From contig NZ_JAATVU010000019.1 in assembly GCF_013184745.1 (NCBI RefSeq), forward strand, positions 1-64,000: DNA of 64,000 nt, written 5' to 3'. The position numbers were made by a program, and so were the translations under genes. Shown piece by piece: positions 1 through 8,679 of the stretch (positions within the stretch are counted from its first letter, which is position 1; the number at the start of each line of letters is the position of its first letter). Below the pieces are notes generated by a model. That model was not told the DNA's origin and searched no databases. It was given only the letters and a program-made list of their open reading frames with translations. This DNA comes from Mangrovicoccus sp. HB161399. Lineage in GTDB: Bacteria > Pseudomonadota > Alphaproteobacteria > Rhodobacterales > Rhodobacteraceae.

Positions 1-58
1 TGCCGGACGGCGGTCGCGGACCGCCTGCTCCGGGGCATCGGGGACGGCTGCCCGCCGC

Positions 59-184
59 GGCGCCACCGGTCCGGGCCCGATGGGCGACGGCATGCGCGGC
101 CGTGCTCGCGCGCCAGCCGACGGTCTTCCTGGCGCGGGCATCGGTCAGCGAGCCATTGTGGCGCCATCGGTTCGGGCCCGATGG
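59..184. repeat. Imperfect 25 bp direct repeat, two copies
   Basis: The copies lie at 59-83 and 160-184 and differ at two positions, both C to T. Each carries the core CGGGCCCGAT, which recurs once more at 1035-1044. Nothing around them identifies an element. Confidence 0.5.
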
Positions 185-253
185 CGGGCGGCCGCGCAGG
201 AGACCCCCTTCCAGGTCGCCGCGCAGGCGAAGCCGCCCACCTGTCACCCGGCA

Positions 254-273
254 GGCGATTGCACGCAATCGCC
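254..273. repeat. 20 bp palindrome
   Basis: Arms GGCGATTGC and GCAATCGCC are perfect over 9 bp with a 2 nt centre. It could be a protein-binding site or a chance palindrome. No gene starts nearby. Confidence 0.4.
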
Positions 274-1352
274 GAGAGGGCAGAGCATGTTCGGAGCAGG
301 CGCCCGGAACTGCCGGTTCACCTTGTCCGAAGGGCATGCAGCCTTCCTGTCCGGCACCGCCGTTCCCTGCGGCTTGCCGCGGAGCGAGCCGCTATCCGCC
401 ATTGGCGGTGTGGATGGCCCCGCCGGCTGCATCGCGATGTGCCGCGCCGTGGCCTGGCGGGGGCCATGGCTGGCGATGCCCGTCCGCGGGACGCCGGGGG
501 GGGGCGGCGCTGCCGTTTCCGCGCAGGACGGGCGCCACCAGCCCGACCGGGCGGCGCCGGCGAGGAAGCGGCAGGCACCTCGCGATCCCGGATCCTGCAC
601 CGGGGCGGCCGCGCGCCCCGGAGGCCATCCCGGCCGCGCGTCCGCCGCACCGCCGGGGACCGCGGTCCCATGGCGGGGCTTCCCCCGCCTCGCAGACCTC
701 GCGGAAGGCGCCCGCCTTGCAACGCCGCAGGCGGGCACTTGTGGGTCGCTTCAAGCTCGGCGAGGCCGTCCGTGCCAGGGCGTGACAATCTCCGACCGTG
801 ACGTGCCCCGCTGCGGAACGTCCCGAGCGGCACCGCCGTTGCCAGGCTTGCTCGCCGGCCCGCGGTACCCGGCAAGATCATTGCGCTGCCCCGCGTGGCG
901 AGACCCCGAGGCGGCAGCCGCGAAGTGCAAATGCACGGTCGCTGCATACCGCTGCCCGCCTGCGCGCGGATGCAGCAGGCACTGGCTGCGGGCGATTGGG
1001 ATCAACGCGGCAACCATCCTTCGTCCTTCCGGCCCGGGCCCGATCGCACCCGCGTCGAACATAGAATAGAGAAGATGGACATCGGACATGGCTGGCCATC
1101 TGCAGGCCTTGGCCATGTCAGTCCCGACCAGCGGCTCGGCTGTCCCGAGAGCGATTCTGAAACCGGCAAAGGCACACGGAGACAAGCTTCCAGCGGCCAA
1201 CGCTGCCAAATGGACCCCAAGCATCCGCCCGGGCACACGGCCACACGGCTGCAAGCGCGAGTTCCGCGACCATACGCGGCTGGACGGGGTTGGGGTCATG
1301 GCCCATCGAAATTGTTTAGGACTCGTGATTGCGGACCCTCTCGAGGTGAATG

Positions 1353-1382
1353 ATGCAAGACCTGTTCTGGCTGACTGAGTGA
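1353..1382 (+). pseudogene. First nine codons of an IS5-family transposase, truncated
   Basis: The frame reads MQDLFWLTE followed by a stop. This matches the usual start of IS5-family (IS427-like group) transposases, which normally continue into an EQM..L.PFFPKSHG region. A purine-rich GAGGTGA stretch lies just upstream, where a ribosome binding site would sit. After codon nine the sequence changes abruptly to IS110-type DNA, and IS5-type coding resumes in the same orientation after about 2056. I read this as the tip of a transposase gene broken by a later insertion. The stop codon belongs to the junction, not to the original gene. Confidence 0.65.
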
Positions 1383-1389
1383 GTATCCG

Positions 1390-2055
1390 TCATGCGCAAG
1401 CGGCGTTTGGGGTCCACAGACTGTCGGCCTTGACCGGCGCGTTGGCGGTGAGCAGGAGCTTTCTCATGAGTACGACGATGGCAACCTTTGCGGGTGTTCC
1501 GGCCTCACGGAGATGGGTGTGCTTGGCCTTGAGATCAGGGTTGAAGCGCATTGCGACAACGGAAGGCATGCAAAGTACGTCGCGCGACGGCTTGCGGCCC
1601 CCGCTGATGAAGGACCTGCCTTTCCAGCAGATGGCCGGATCCGCGGCTGTAGTGGGCAAGGCCTGCGCGGCTTGCGGCCTGCTTTCCGTCGAGCTTCCCG
1701 ATCTCGGGCAGGAAGGCGAGGATCACCGCCGTCGCGACAGGGCCGATGCTGGGGATGGAGCACAGGATTTCGCGGAAACATGCCATGGCATCGTCCTTGG
1801 CGATAAGCTTGGCAATCTCAGCGTCCAGGTCCGCGATCTGGCGCTCGACGAGGACCAGCCGTTTCGCGAGCTGACGCTTCACCAGAGCGTGGATCTGGAC
1901 GTGGCCGCGCTTGGGCAACAGGGTCCGCTCGGCGATCAGGGCGCGGCGCGCAACCTGCAACTCCTTGAGAACCTGCAGTTCCGGCGACACGGGCGCATCG
2001 GGTTCGAGGGCCAGGGCCGCGCCATGCGAGCCAGGACATGAGCATCGACCGCACA
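1390..2055 (-). pseudogene. IS110-family transposase remnant, frameshifted and 5' truncated
   Basis: Three consecutive frame segments reconstruct the second half of an IS110-family transposase. Reading 5' to 3' on the minus strand: AVDAHVLARM near 2050-2020, then LEPDAPVSPELQVLKELQ through IPSIGPVATAVILAFLPEIG (Transposase_20 helix-hairpin-helix region), then WKGRSFISGGRKPSRDVL to the C-terminus at 1390. Frame changes fall near 2020 and near 1635. The N-terminal DEDD catalytic part, roughly the first 100 residues, is absent. It cannot encode an active enzyme. It sits antisense inside the IS5-family remnant, which suggests it entered that element and both then decayed. Confidence 0.85.
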
Positions 2056-2850
2056 AGTGAATGGGACCGTGGCGCCAGCGGCGCCGCGAAAGCCCCGGAA
2101 ACGCTCTGCAACCGTTGGCTCCGCTGGAGCCGGATGGGCGTCTTCGCCCGGATCATGGACGGCCCGGCCTCCGGCGGCCGGGACAAGCGGACCGTGACGA
2201 TGGAAACATCCTTTCTCAAGGCCCATCCGACGGCGCCCAGCCTCCGGGCGAGTGCGGCGGAACAGAAATCAGTTCGGTAGATCGATTTCCTGCCGAACCG
2301 GGAGCGCGGAAGGCTGATCAGGCAGAGTTCGAGGATCGGGAAACGATCCGGGGGACCGTTTACCCGAGAGCGGCGACTTGAACTCCAATCTGCATGCCGT
2401 CACCGACTACCTGGGACGTCCGATCAGTTTCTGTCTGTCGGCGGGCCACCCTCGCTGGACGTTGCTGTGCAATGACCTGCCGGGCATCGGGCGAGCGACC
2501 AAAAGGGAGCGGCATCCCTGCTGGCATCGCCGCCGGAGGCCGGGTGGCTGATTGCGGACCGCGGATGGCAAGCCATGCCGCGCTACCGGTCCGAACCGCA
2601 TGGCGAATGCCGATTGGAGCTGCAGTGCCTTGAAAGTATTGGACATACAGGTCTGCATTCCGTCGGGCGGTGCCGCAAAGGCGCGATCCCGCATGACAAG
2701 AGGCGGTGCAAGTGCCGCCATGGGATCGACTGCATGTCCGGCCGCCTCGAAGACTGGCGGCGAGTTTCGACCGCTGCCCGATTGTCGTTCTTTCGGCGAC
2801 AGCCCTGGCGGCCACGTTCATCTTTTGGCCATGCGTTCCGCTCCCAGCGT
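2056..2850 (+). pseudogene. IS5-family transposase remnant, main body, several frameshifts
   Basis: Family-typical stretches follow one another in order on the plus strand but in different frames. TLCNRWLRWSRMGVFARIMD starts near 2101. HAVTDYLGRPISFC starts at 2393. VLDIQVCIPSG lies near 2640. HDKRRCKCRHGI and GRLEDWRRV lie at about 2690-2770. FDRCPIVVLSATALAATFIF lies at about 2770-2830. An in-frame TGA sits at 2549, and the frame changes at least three times. Together with 1353-1382 this gives most of a roughly 270-residue transposase lacking about residues 10-50. The remnant ends directly beside the 3' end of scpB. No clear terminal inverted repeats were found. Confidence 0.8.
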
Positions 2851-2889
2851 CTTCCGCCAGCGGCAGGGTCTCCGGCAGGAAAAGCGCCG

Positions 2890-3483
2890 CTAGCTCCCTG
2901 CCACCTCGGTACTTCCGTCGAGGCCGGCATCCATCAGCGCCTCGCGGTCGGGCAGGTCGTCTAGCGTGGCAAGGTCGAAGCGCGCGAGGAAGGCCTCGGT
3001 CGTAACATAGGTATAGGGCGCGCCCGGCGCCGGGCTGCGCGGTCCGGGCGCGATCAGGTCCGCTGCCCGCAGGCGGGAGAGAAGATCGCGCGGGACTTCC
3101 TTGCCGAAGACATCCGCAAGCCCCGCCCGCGTCACCGGCTGCTGGTAAGCAATCGCCGCCAGCACCGCGGTCTCGAAGGGCGACAGTTCCATCCGCGGCT
3201 CCGGCAGGTTGGCCGCCGCCTTGATCGCGGGCGCATAGCCCGGACGGGTCCTGAGCTGCCAGCCGCCCGCCACCTGCGCCAGCTCGTAGGGCCGCCCGTC
3301 GAGCTCGGCCTTCAGGTCGTCGAGCAGCAGGTCCACCGGCGCGCCCTTGCCGACGATCCGCGCCAGCGACTCGCGGCCGACCGGCTGGGCCGAGGCGAAG
3401 AGCACCGCCTCGATCCGCCGCATCCATTCGCGCCAGCGCAGCTCCGGGGGGAGCCCGTCCAGTTCCCGGTCGAACTCGCTCAC
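2890..3483 (-). CDS. scpB: SMC-Scp complex subunit ScpB
   Basis: A 197-residue protein of the ScpB family, the winged-helix kleisin partner that acts with ScpA and SMC in chromosome condensation and segregation. The line MRRIEAVLFASAQPVGRESLARIVG near residues 20-45 and SPFETAVLAAIAYQQPVTRAGL in the second winged-helix half are typical. It starts with GTG at 3483, overlapping the end of the upstream DUF1403 gene by 4 bp (GTGA), so the two are translationally coupled. No scpA or smc is nearby; standard chromosomal scpA-scpB pairs are adjacent, so this may be a second, replicon-specific copy. The 3' end abuts a decayed IS5 element, but the protein looks complete. Confidence 0.85.
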   Translation of the reverse strand: MSEFDRELDGLPPELRWREWMRRIEAVLFASAQPVGRESLARIVGKGAPVDLLLDDLKAELDGRPYELAQVAGGWQLRTRPGYAPAIKAAANLPEPRMELSPFETAVLAAIAYQQPVTRAGLADVFGKEVPRDLLSRLRAADLIAPGPRSPAPGAPYTYVTTEAFLARFDLATLDDLPDREALMDAGLDGSTEVAGS

Positions 3484-4397
3484 AGCCCGTAGATCCTGAA
3501 TGTCTCCCTACCGGAAAGCTCCTGCACCGCGCCGAGCGCCACCAGCCGGTCGCAGATCCGCCGCGCCGCGCGGTCGGTCATCGGCATGCGGCTGCCGCGG
3601 ATCACCGGGGTCAGCGCGCGGGCGGGCGAGACCGCGTCCTCGGCCAGGAACAGCGCGACCGCCGCATCCGAGGCCTTGGCGCGCAACTTGGGCGCCACCG
3701 CCCGCAGCTTGTCGGCGCGGCGGGCCAACTCGTCGGCGAGCGCCAGCGCCTGCTCGGCCGCGGCCGTCGCCGCGCGCAGGCAGGCGGCATCCAGCGTGTC
3801 GGGGTCGCGCAGCTCGGCGCGGGTCAGATGTCCGCCCAGGAGCGGCAGCGGCTGCGCCAGGCCGAGCGCCGCCGACAGCGCGGCCTCGGCGAGAAGCAGG
3901 GCCGGAACCTGGGCGCGCGGCTCCGCGCTGAGGCAGGCGGCCAGCAATGCGGCGGCCCGCGCGACCGGCGCCGCAGGCAGATCGGCGGGATCGGGCAGTT
4001 CCGGCAGGCCCTGGCGGATGCGCAGCTCCCAGCCCGCGTTCAGCCGCAGCCGGGTCAGGCGCCGCCAGTCGAGGAAGACAGCGCCGCCCGGGCCCGGAGT
4101 TTCGCCCTCGCGCAGCAGGTGCACCTCGTCGCGCAGCTCCGCCGTGCGTTCCGGGCGACCGGCGCGGCGCAAACAGGCCTCGGCCGCGCGCAGGGCCAGC
4201 CGGTCGCGCAGCAGCATGCCGGGCACCGCCGGATCGGCCAGCGCGAAATCCAGCGCCATCAGCGCCGCCCCGGCCCGGAATGCCGCCGAGTCGGGGGTCG
4301 CCGGGTCGTCGCGCAATGCCCATCGGGGCAGTTTCACCGGAATCCGGGGCGCAGCGGGGGGTGGAAGCTTTGCCTTTGCCATGCCCCATTCTGGCAC
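3480..4397 (-). CDS. DUF1403 family protein
   Basis: 305 residues from a GTG at 4397; an in-frame ATG at 4382 five codons later is an equally possible start. The sequence is helical and rich in Ala, Arg and Leu, with the conserved opening PVKLPRWAL followed by a DFALADPAVPG segment. I recognise it as the DUF1403 family, which in Rhodobacterales and Rhizobiales is commonly found next to an scpB-like gene. Its function is unknown. The C-terminal TDRAARRICDRLVALGAVQELSGR resembles a winged-helix turn, which would fit a DNA-associated role. The 4 bp overlap with scpB supports a shared job in chromosome or plasmid maintenance; this is inference. Confidence 0.75.
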   Translation of the reverse strand: MPEWGMAKAKLPPPAAPRIPVKLPRWALRDDPATPDSAAFRAGAALMALDFALADPAVPGMLLRDRLALRAAEACLRRAGRPERTAELRDEVHLLREGETPGPGGAVFLDWRRLTRLRLNAGWELRIRQGLPELPDPADLPAAPVARAAALLAACLSAEPRAQVPALLLAEAALSAALGLAQPLPLLGGHLTRAELRDPDTLDAACLRAATAAAEQALALADELARRADKLRAVAPKLRAKASDAAVALFLAEDAVSPARALTPVIRGSRMPMTDRAARRICDRLVALGAVQELSGRETFRIYGL

Positions 4398-4448
4398 GGA
4401 GCGGCGCTTGCTGCCAGAGGTTTTGCTGCGAAGCGCCGCCTCTTTCCG

Positions 4449-5060
4449 TCATCCGCCGTGCAGCAGTTTCAGCGCGATCGCCCACATGACGACGGCAATG
4501 CCCGCGTCCAGCACCCGCCAGGCGGTCGCGCTGGCGAAGACCGGGCGCAGACAGGCCGCGCCGTAGCCGAGCGCGAAGAAGAAGCCGAAGGCGGCTGTGA
4601 TGGCACCGAGCGCGAAAGCGCGCTCCTGCCCGGGGAACTGGGTCGAGATCGAGCCGAGCAGCATCACCGTATCGAGATAGACATGCGGGTTCAGCCAGGT
4701 GAAGGCCATGCAGGTTGCCAGGGTGGCCGAGAGCGGCACTGTGCCTCCGCCCCCCGAGGCCGCCAGAACCGCGCCCGGGCCGAAGGCCGAGACGAAGCTT
4801 CGGGCGCCGTAGATCACCAGGAATGCCGCCCCGCCATAGCGCATCGCCGGTTCGACGGCGGGCAGGACCGCGACGATGCGGGCGAAGCCGGCGACCCCGA
4901 GGCTGACCAGCACCGCGTCCGAAAGCGCGCAGGCCAGGCAGATGGCGAAGACATGCTCGCCGCGCAGCCCCTGGCGGAGGACGAAGGCATTCTGCGCGCC
5001 GATGGCGACGATCAGGCTGAGCCCCATGGAGAGGCCGGCGAAATAGACGGATTGGAACAT
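4449..5060 (-). CDS. argO: LysE/ArgO family amino acid exporter
   Basis: A 203-residue integral membrane protein with about six hydrophobic segments and the LysE-family opening GLSLIVAIGAQNAFVLRQGL, followed by a TWLNPHVYLDT motif in the second half, both characteristic of lysine/arginine exporters. I chose the ATG at 5060 because the frame upstream of it is polar and unlike the family. It exports basic amino acids (arginine, lysine and possibly canavanine) across the inner membrane. It is divergent from argP with about 95 bp between start codons, the classical arrangement in which ArgP controls argO. The exact substrate cannot be read from the sequence. Confidence 0.85.
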   Translation of the reverse strand: MFQSVYFAGLSMGLSLIVAIGAQNAFVLRQGLRGEHVFAICLACALSDAVLVSLGVAGFARIVAVLPAVEPAMRYGGAAFLVIYGARSFVSAFGPGAVLAASGGGGTVPLSATLATCMAFTWLNPHVYLDTVMLLGSISTQFPGQERAFALGAITAAFGFFFALGYGAACLRPVFASATAWRVLDAGIAVVMWAIALKLLHGG

Positions 5061-5120
5061 GGCGGGAACTCCGGAAAAGGTCCGGCCTGCCCTAGCCGCG
5101 GCGGCCATCCTGAGGCAAAT

Positions 5121-5153
5121 TGAAGTATCTAATCCTGCATTAGCTGAGCTTCA
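5121..5153. promoter_or_regulatory. Candidate ArgP operator between argO and argP
   Basis: Two nested inverted repeats with centres 1 bp apart lie just before argP. The inner one is CTAAT N5 ATTAG at 5129-5143, and the outer one is TGAAG at 5121-5125 with CTTCA at 5149-5153. The inner element holds a T-N11-A style dyad expected of LysR regulators. Its position overlaps the argP start region and the argO upstream region, as expected for autoregulation and divergent control. Confidence 0.55.
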
Positions 5154-5155
5154 CC

Positions 5156-6046
5156 ATGATCGACTATCCCGCCGCCCGCGCCGTCGCGCTGATCCACCGC
5201 ACCGGCAGCTTCGAGGCCGCGGCGCGCAAGCTCGGCATCACCCCCTCTGCCGTGTCCCAGCGGGTCCGGCAGCTCGAGGAAAGGCTGGGCACGGTGCTGC
5301 TGGAGCGCGGCACGCCCTGCACGGCAACGGCAGAAGGCGCTTGGCTCTGCCGCCACATGGAGCAGGTGGAGATGCTGGAACACGGGCTCTTCGGCTTGCT
5401 GCCGGGACTTGCGGAGGGGGCTCCGCAGCCGGTGACGCTCGACATCGCGATCAATTCCGACAGCCTGGCGACCTGGTTCCTCGCCGCGGCCGCGCCCTTC
5501 GCGGCGGAGACCGGATTCATGCTGAACCTCGTGACCGATGACGAGGAGCACACCGCCGACTGGCTGCGCCGCGGCCGGGTGCTGGCCGCGGTCACGACGC
5601 TCGAGCGCCCGGTGCAGGGCTGCCAGGTCAAGCCTCTGGGGCGCCTGCGCTATCTGGCGGCGGCCAGCCCGGACTACCTTGCGCGGCATTTTCCCGATGG
5701 GGTCACGGCCGGCGCGCTGGCCCGCGCACCGGCGCTGACCTTCGGGCAGAAGGACCGGCTGCAACGGGACTGGGTGCAGCGGAATTTCGGCACGGTCCCG
5801 GATTTCCCGACGCATTGGCTGCCTTCCACCGAAGGCATGATCGAGGCGACGCTGCTCGGGCTCGGCTGGGGCATGGGCCCGGAACCGCTGCTGCGCGCCC
5901 ATATGAAGGCCGGGCGGATCGCCGAAATGGTGCCGGGCGCAGTGCTGGACCGGCCGCTCCACTGGCAGGTCAGCCGCCTTGCGGCCGGCCGGTTCGACCG
6001 CCTGACCCGGCTGGTGACCGCGGCCGCGCGGCAGAGCCTGATCTGA
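5156..6046 (+). CDS. argP: LysR-type regulator, ArgP family
   Basis: 296 residues. The N-terminal winged helix-turn-helix spans about residues 5-65, with the recognition stretch GSFEAAARKLGITPSAVSQR. The rest is the LysR effector-binding domain, with the ArgP-like tail segments TEGMIEATLLGLGWGMGPEP and ACLGRL-like LKPLGRLRYLAAA. ArgP proteins sense lysine and arginine and activate the exporter gene. The gene is divergent from argO and starts with ATG at 5156. The pairing is the main reason for preferring ArgP over a generic LysR call. Confidence 0.85.
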   Translation: MIDYPAARAVALIHRTGSFEAAARKLGITPSAVSQRVRQLEERLGTVLLERGTPCTATAEGAWLCRHMEQVEMLEHGLFGLLPGLAEGAPQPVTLDIAINSDSLATWFLAAAAPFAAETGFMLNLVTDDEEHTADWLRRGRVLAAVTTLERPVQGCQVKPLGRLRYLAAASPDYLARHFPDGVTAGALARAPALTFGQKDRLQRDWVQRNFGTVPDFPTHWLPSTEGMIEATLLGLGWGMGPEPLLRAHMKAGRIAEMVPGAVLDRPLHWQVSRLAAGRFDRLTRLVTAAARQSLI

Positions 6047-6116
6047 CCCCGCGGGCGCTTGGCAGCGCCATGCCGCCATGGGAAGGTCGGCATGCATGGG
6101 CGGAAGGAGCCGGAAC

Positions 6117-6593
6117 ATGGCAAGGGCATCGCGGTCCCGCGGCGGGGACCCCAGGCAGGGCGAGCTGTTCGGCAGCGCCCTGGAGGACCGCCTGCCCGCC
6201 CCCCCTTCGCCGGCCGCGGCTCTGCCGGAGCCGCCGGAGACGCAGGCGCTTTTCGCGCGGCTGGCGCGATCGGACTTCCGCAGCCGGTTCCGGCTGGGAC
6301 AGGAGGACCGGGACTACCTTGCCGCCAAGGGGCCCGAGACCGTCCGCCGCCATGCCGAGGCGTTCATCGGCGAAAGGCTCGCCCCGGCACATCCGGCGAA
6401 GGACGGCAGGCAGACGCCGATGCGCGGCCACCCGGTCTTCGTCGCGCAGCATGCCACCGCCACCTGCTGCCGCGGCTGCCTGGCGAAATGGCACGGCATC
6501 CCGAAGGGCCGCCCGCTGGGTGGCGCCGAGCAGGCGCGGATCGTGGCCGTCTTGATGTCATGGATCGGAAGGGAGTCGGCGCGGCAGCGCTGA
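6117..6593 (+). CDS. DUF4186 family protein
   Basis: 158 residues from an ATG at 6117, preceded by GGAAGGAG about 9 bp upstream; this decides the start against an upstream ATG at 6078. After a low-complexity N-terminal 40 residues comes the conserved domain: LFARLARSDFRSRFRLG, then AAKGPETVRRHAEAFI, then HPVFVAQHATATCCRGCLAK near the C-terminus. The HATATCCRGC cluster could bind a metal. I recognise this as the DUF4186 family, whose function is unknown to me. It stands alone between argP and a convergent transporter gene. Confidence 0.8.
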   Translation: MARASRSRGGDPRQGELFGSALEDRLPAPPSPAAALPEPPETQALFARLARSDFRSRFRLGQEDRDYLAAKGPETVRRHAEAFIGERLAPAHPAKDGRQTPMRGHPVFVAQHATATCCRGCLAKWHGIPKGRPLGGAEQARIVAVLMSWIGRESARQR

Positions 6594-6632
6594 AGGGAGG
6601 CGCCGGGACTGGCCCGGCGCGCTCCGCAAGGC

Positions 6633-7991
6633 TCAGAAGTAGCGGAGCCAGATGTAGATGTTCGCCAGCACCAGGGTCAGGATCATGATCGGGAAGGCGA
6701 ATTTGGTGAAGGCCATGAAGCTGATCGGCTGCTTGGCCTTCTCTGCGAAGGCCGCCACGGTCAGGTTCGCCGACGCGCCCAGCAGCGTGCCGTTGCCGCC
6801 TAGGCAGGCGCCGAGCGCCAGCGACCACCAGAGCGGCTCGATCTTGTCGGGACCGAACGTGTCCGCGGTCGCCTGGATCATCGGGATCATGGTTGCCACG
6901 AAGGGGATATTGTCGAGGATCGCCGAGAGGATGCCCGAGGCCCAGAACACCAGGAAGGCGGTCCACATAAGATCGCCGTCGGTCACGTTCAGCACGAACT
7001 CCGCGAACATCGCCAGGAGCCCGACATGCTCCACCGCGGCGACGATCACGAAGAGACCGCCGAAGAACAGGATCGTCACCCATTCGACCTCGCCAAAGAT
7101 GTGGTGCACCGATTCCGACTGGTGCTCGGCGTCCTGCCCGGCATAGGCCAGCAGCATCAGGAGCCCGGCCCCGGCCAGCGCCGAGGTGCCCGGCTGGATG
7201 CCGTAGGAATGCCCGGCGGTGAAGCCGAGGATGACCAGCGCCAGCACGAAGAGCGCCTTGACCATCAGCCGCACGTCGGTGATCGCGCTCTTCTCGTCGA
7301 ATTCCATGATCTTGGCCGAGGCCGAGGCCGGGATCTGCGACAGCGCCCTGCGGTTCACCAGGTAGATGATCCCGGTCAGCGCGACGAGGCAGACCATCGC
7401 GATCGGCGCGAGGTTCACGGCGAAATCGTTGAAGCTGAGGCCTGCGGCAGAGCCGATCAGGATGTTCGGCGGGTCGCCGATCAGCGTCGCGGTGCCGCCG
7501 ACATTGGAGGCCAGGATCTCGGCCATGAAGAAGGGAAACACCTTGGTGCCGAGCGCATCGGTGATCAACAGCGTGATCGGCGCGATCAGCAGAACCGTGG
7601 TGACGTTGTCCAGAAGCGCCGAGAACACGGCGGTGATCAGCGTCAGCATGATCAGGATGCCGGTCGGATTGGCCTTGACGACCTTGGCCGCCTTGATCGC
7701 GACATACTGGAACAGGCCGGATTTCGAGGTGATCGCCACGATCACCATCATCCCGATCAGCAGCGCCAGCGTGTTGGCATCGACGCCGGCGACTGCCTGC
7801 TGCTGGTTGATGATGCCGAAGATCACCATCAGCGAGGCGCCCAGCATCGCCAGGATCGCGCGGTTGAGCTTCTCGGTGATCAGGATGGCATAGACGAGGA
7901 TCAGGATGCCGGTGGCCATCCAGAGCGGGTCGATGCCAAGAAGGTGGGGAACGGAGAACGCATGTCCCCCGGCGTCAACTTGTCCGTGCAC
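6633..7991 (-). CDS. NhaD/ArsB-type ion transporter (SLC13-like permease)
   Basis: 452 residues with about twelve hydrophobic segments. The two inverted-repeat halves each carry the family signature: SALLDNVTTVLLIAPITLLI followed by EILASNVGGTATLIGDPPN, and SAILDNIPFVATMIPMI followed by LGGNGTLLGASANL. These discontinuous helix motifs mark the ArsB/NhaD branch, which moves sodium, protons, arsenite or dicarboxylates. The substrate is not evident. The start is a GTG at 7991, a few bases after the stop of the CBS gene, so the two form an operon. A later ATG near 7920 is possible, but the N-terminal segment reads smoothly. No arsenic genes are nearby, so a cation/proton role seems likelier. Confidence 0.8.
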   Translation of the reverse strand: MHGQVDAGGHAFSVPHLLGIDPLWMATGILILVYAILITEKLNRAILAMLGASLMVIFGIINQQQAVAGVDANTLALLIGMMVIVAITSKSGLFQYVAIKAAKVVKANPTGILIMLTLITAVFSALLDNVTTVLLIAPITLLITDALGTKVFPFFMAEILASNVGGTATLIGDPPNILIGSAAGLSFNDFAVNLAPIAMVCLVALTGIIYLVNRRALSQIPASASAKIMEFDEKSAITDVRLMVKALFVLALVILGFTAGHSYGIQPGTSALAGAGLLMLLAYAGQDAEHQSESVHHIFGEVEWVTILFFGGLFVIVAAVEHVGLLAMFAEFVLNVTDGDLMWTAFLVFWASGILSAILDNIPFVATMIPMIQATADTFGPDKIEPLWWSLALGACLGGNGTLLGASANLTVAAFAEKAKQPISFMAFTKFAFPIMILTLVLANIYIWLRYF

Positions 7992-7997
7992 TTGTCT

Positions 7998-8504
7998 TTA
8001 CTCCGGAATTTCCGTGGAACCGAGAACCTGGTCGAGCAGCGAGTTGGCGCTGACCGTGCCGACGAAGCGCCCGGTCTTGGGCTCCACCAGCATCACGTGT
8101 CGCTTGTACTTGTAGATCAGGAAGATGCCCTCCATCACCGGCGTGTCGGGCGCGGCGATCGGGATGTTCTCGGGGCGGGACATGTTCTCCCGCACGGTCT
8201 CGTCCTTCAGCCGCTCCAGCTGGGCGATGAAATCCTCCTTGGACAGGCTGAAGAACTTCAGGTTGTCGAGCTTGCCCGAGAACGCGTTCGACCCCATGTC
8301 GATGGTCGCTGCCTTGGGCAGGATCATCTTCAGCAGGGTCGGCGCCGAGAACACGCCGACATACCTGCCGTCATCGTCCACCACCGGCAGGAAGCGCGCG
8401 CGGCTGGACTTGATCATGTTGAAGGCGGTGGCGACGCTCGCATCGGGATGGATCGTCTTCTGGTTTTCGGGCGGAACCATAACGTCCGCGCATGTCAGCC
8501 CCAT
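7998..8504 (-). CDS. CBS-domain protein
   Basis: 168 residues with two CBS motifs. The first begins at TCADVMVPP and runs through MIKSSRARFLPVVDDDGRYVGV; the second is around MEGIFLIYKYKRHVMLVEP and GRFVGTVSANSLL. CBS pairs bind adenine nucleotides and act as energy or ionic sensors for partner proteins. I chose the ATG at 8504 because GGAGGAA sits right before it; a TTG five codons upstream also exists. The stop is 6 bp before the start of the NhaD/ArsB transporter, so it is probably a regulatory subunit of that transporter encoded in trans. Confidence 0.8.
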   Translation of the reverse strand: MGLTCADVMVPPENQKTIHPDASVATAFNMIKSSRARFLPVVDDDGRYVGVFSAPTLLKMILPKAATIDMGSNAFSGKLDNLKFFSLSKEDFIAQLERLKDETVRENMSRPENIPIAAPDTPVMEGIFLIYKYKRHVMLVEPKTGRFVGTVSANSLLDQVLGSTEIPE

Positions 8505-8679
8505 GTCTTCCTCCGGCAATTACGGGCATGCGGACGCCCCGCGCTGCGGCCTGCCGGAAGCCCCGGGCGGACCGCAGGACGCGGCGCCTGCAAAATCGGT
8601 GGTTTCGGGTATCGCCGCAGGCAGCAGCCCGCAATGAGGCTTTCCGTCCGCCCCGCCGCGCGGGACGGTCCCGGCCGGC

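Larger units (their letters stand above)
1..1352. other. Gene-free, degenerate left region
   Basis: I find no protein I can defend here. Frames stay open on both strands only because the DNA is GC-rich. Their translations are dominated by Arg, Ala, Pro and Gly with no recognisable domain and no convincing ribosome binding site. What can be seen is repeat structure: a 25 bp direct repeat with two mismatches at 59-83 and 160-184, a shared 10-mer core CGGGCCCGAT again at 1035-1044, and a 20 bp palindrome at 254-273. The region adjoins decayed insertion sequences, so it may itself be eroded mobile DNA, but nothing in it shows that directly. Confidence 0.6.

Noticed and set aside
80-1069. Several overlapping frames of 100-330 codons near the left end
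   Set aside because: All are low-complexity Arg/Ala/Pro/Gly translations in competing frames, with no ribosome binding site or motif.
2549-2560. TGATTGCGGACC recurring at 1327-1338 and 2549-2560 as possible IS5 ends
   Set aside because: The copies are in the same orientation, and the second lies inside the transposase remnant, so they are not terminal inverted repeats. A chance match or internal duplication is more likely.
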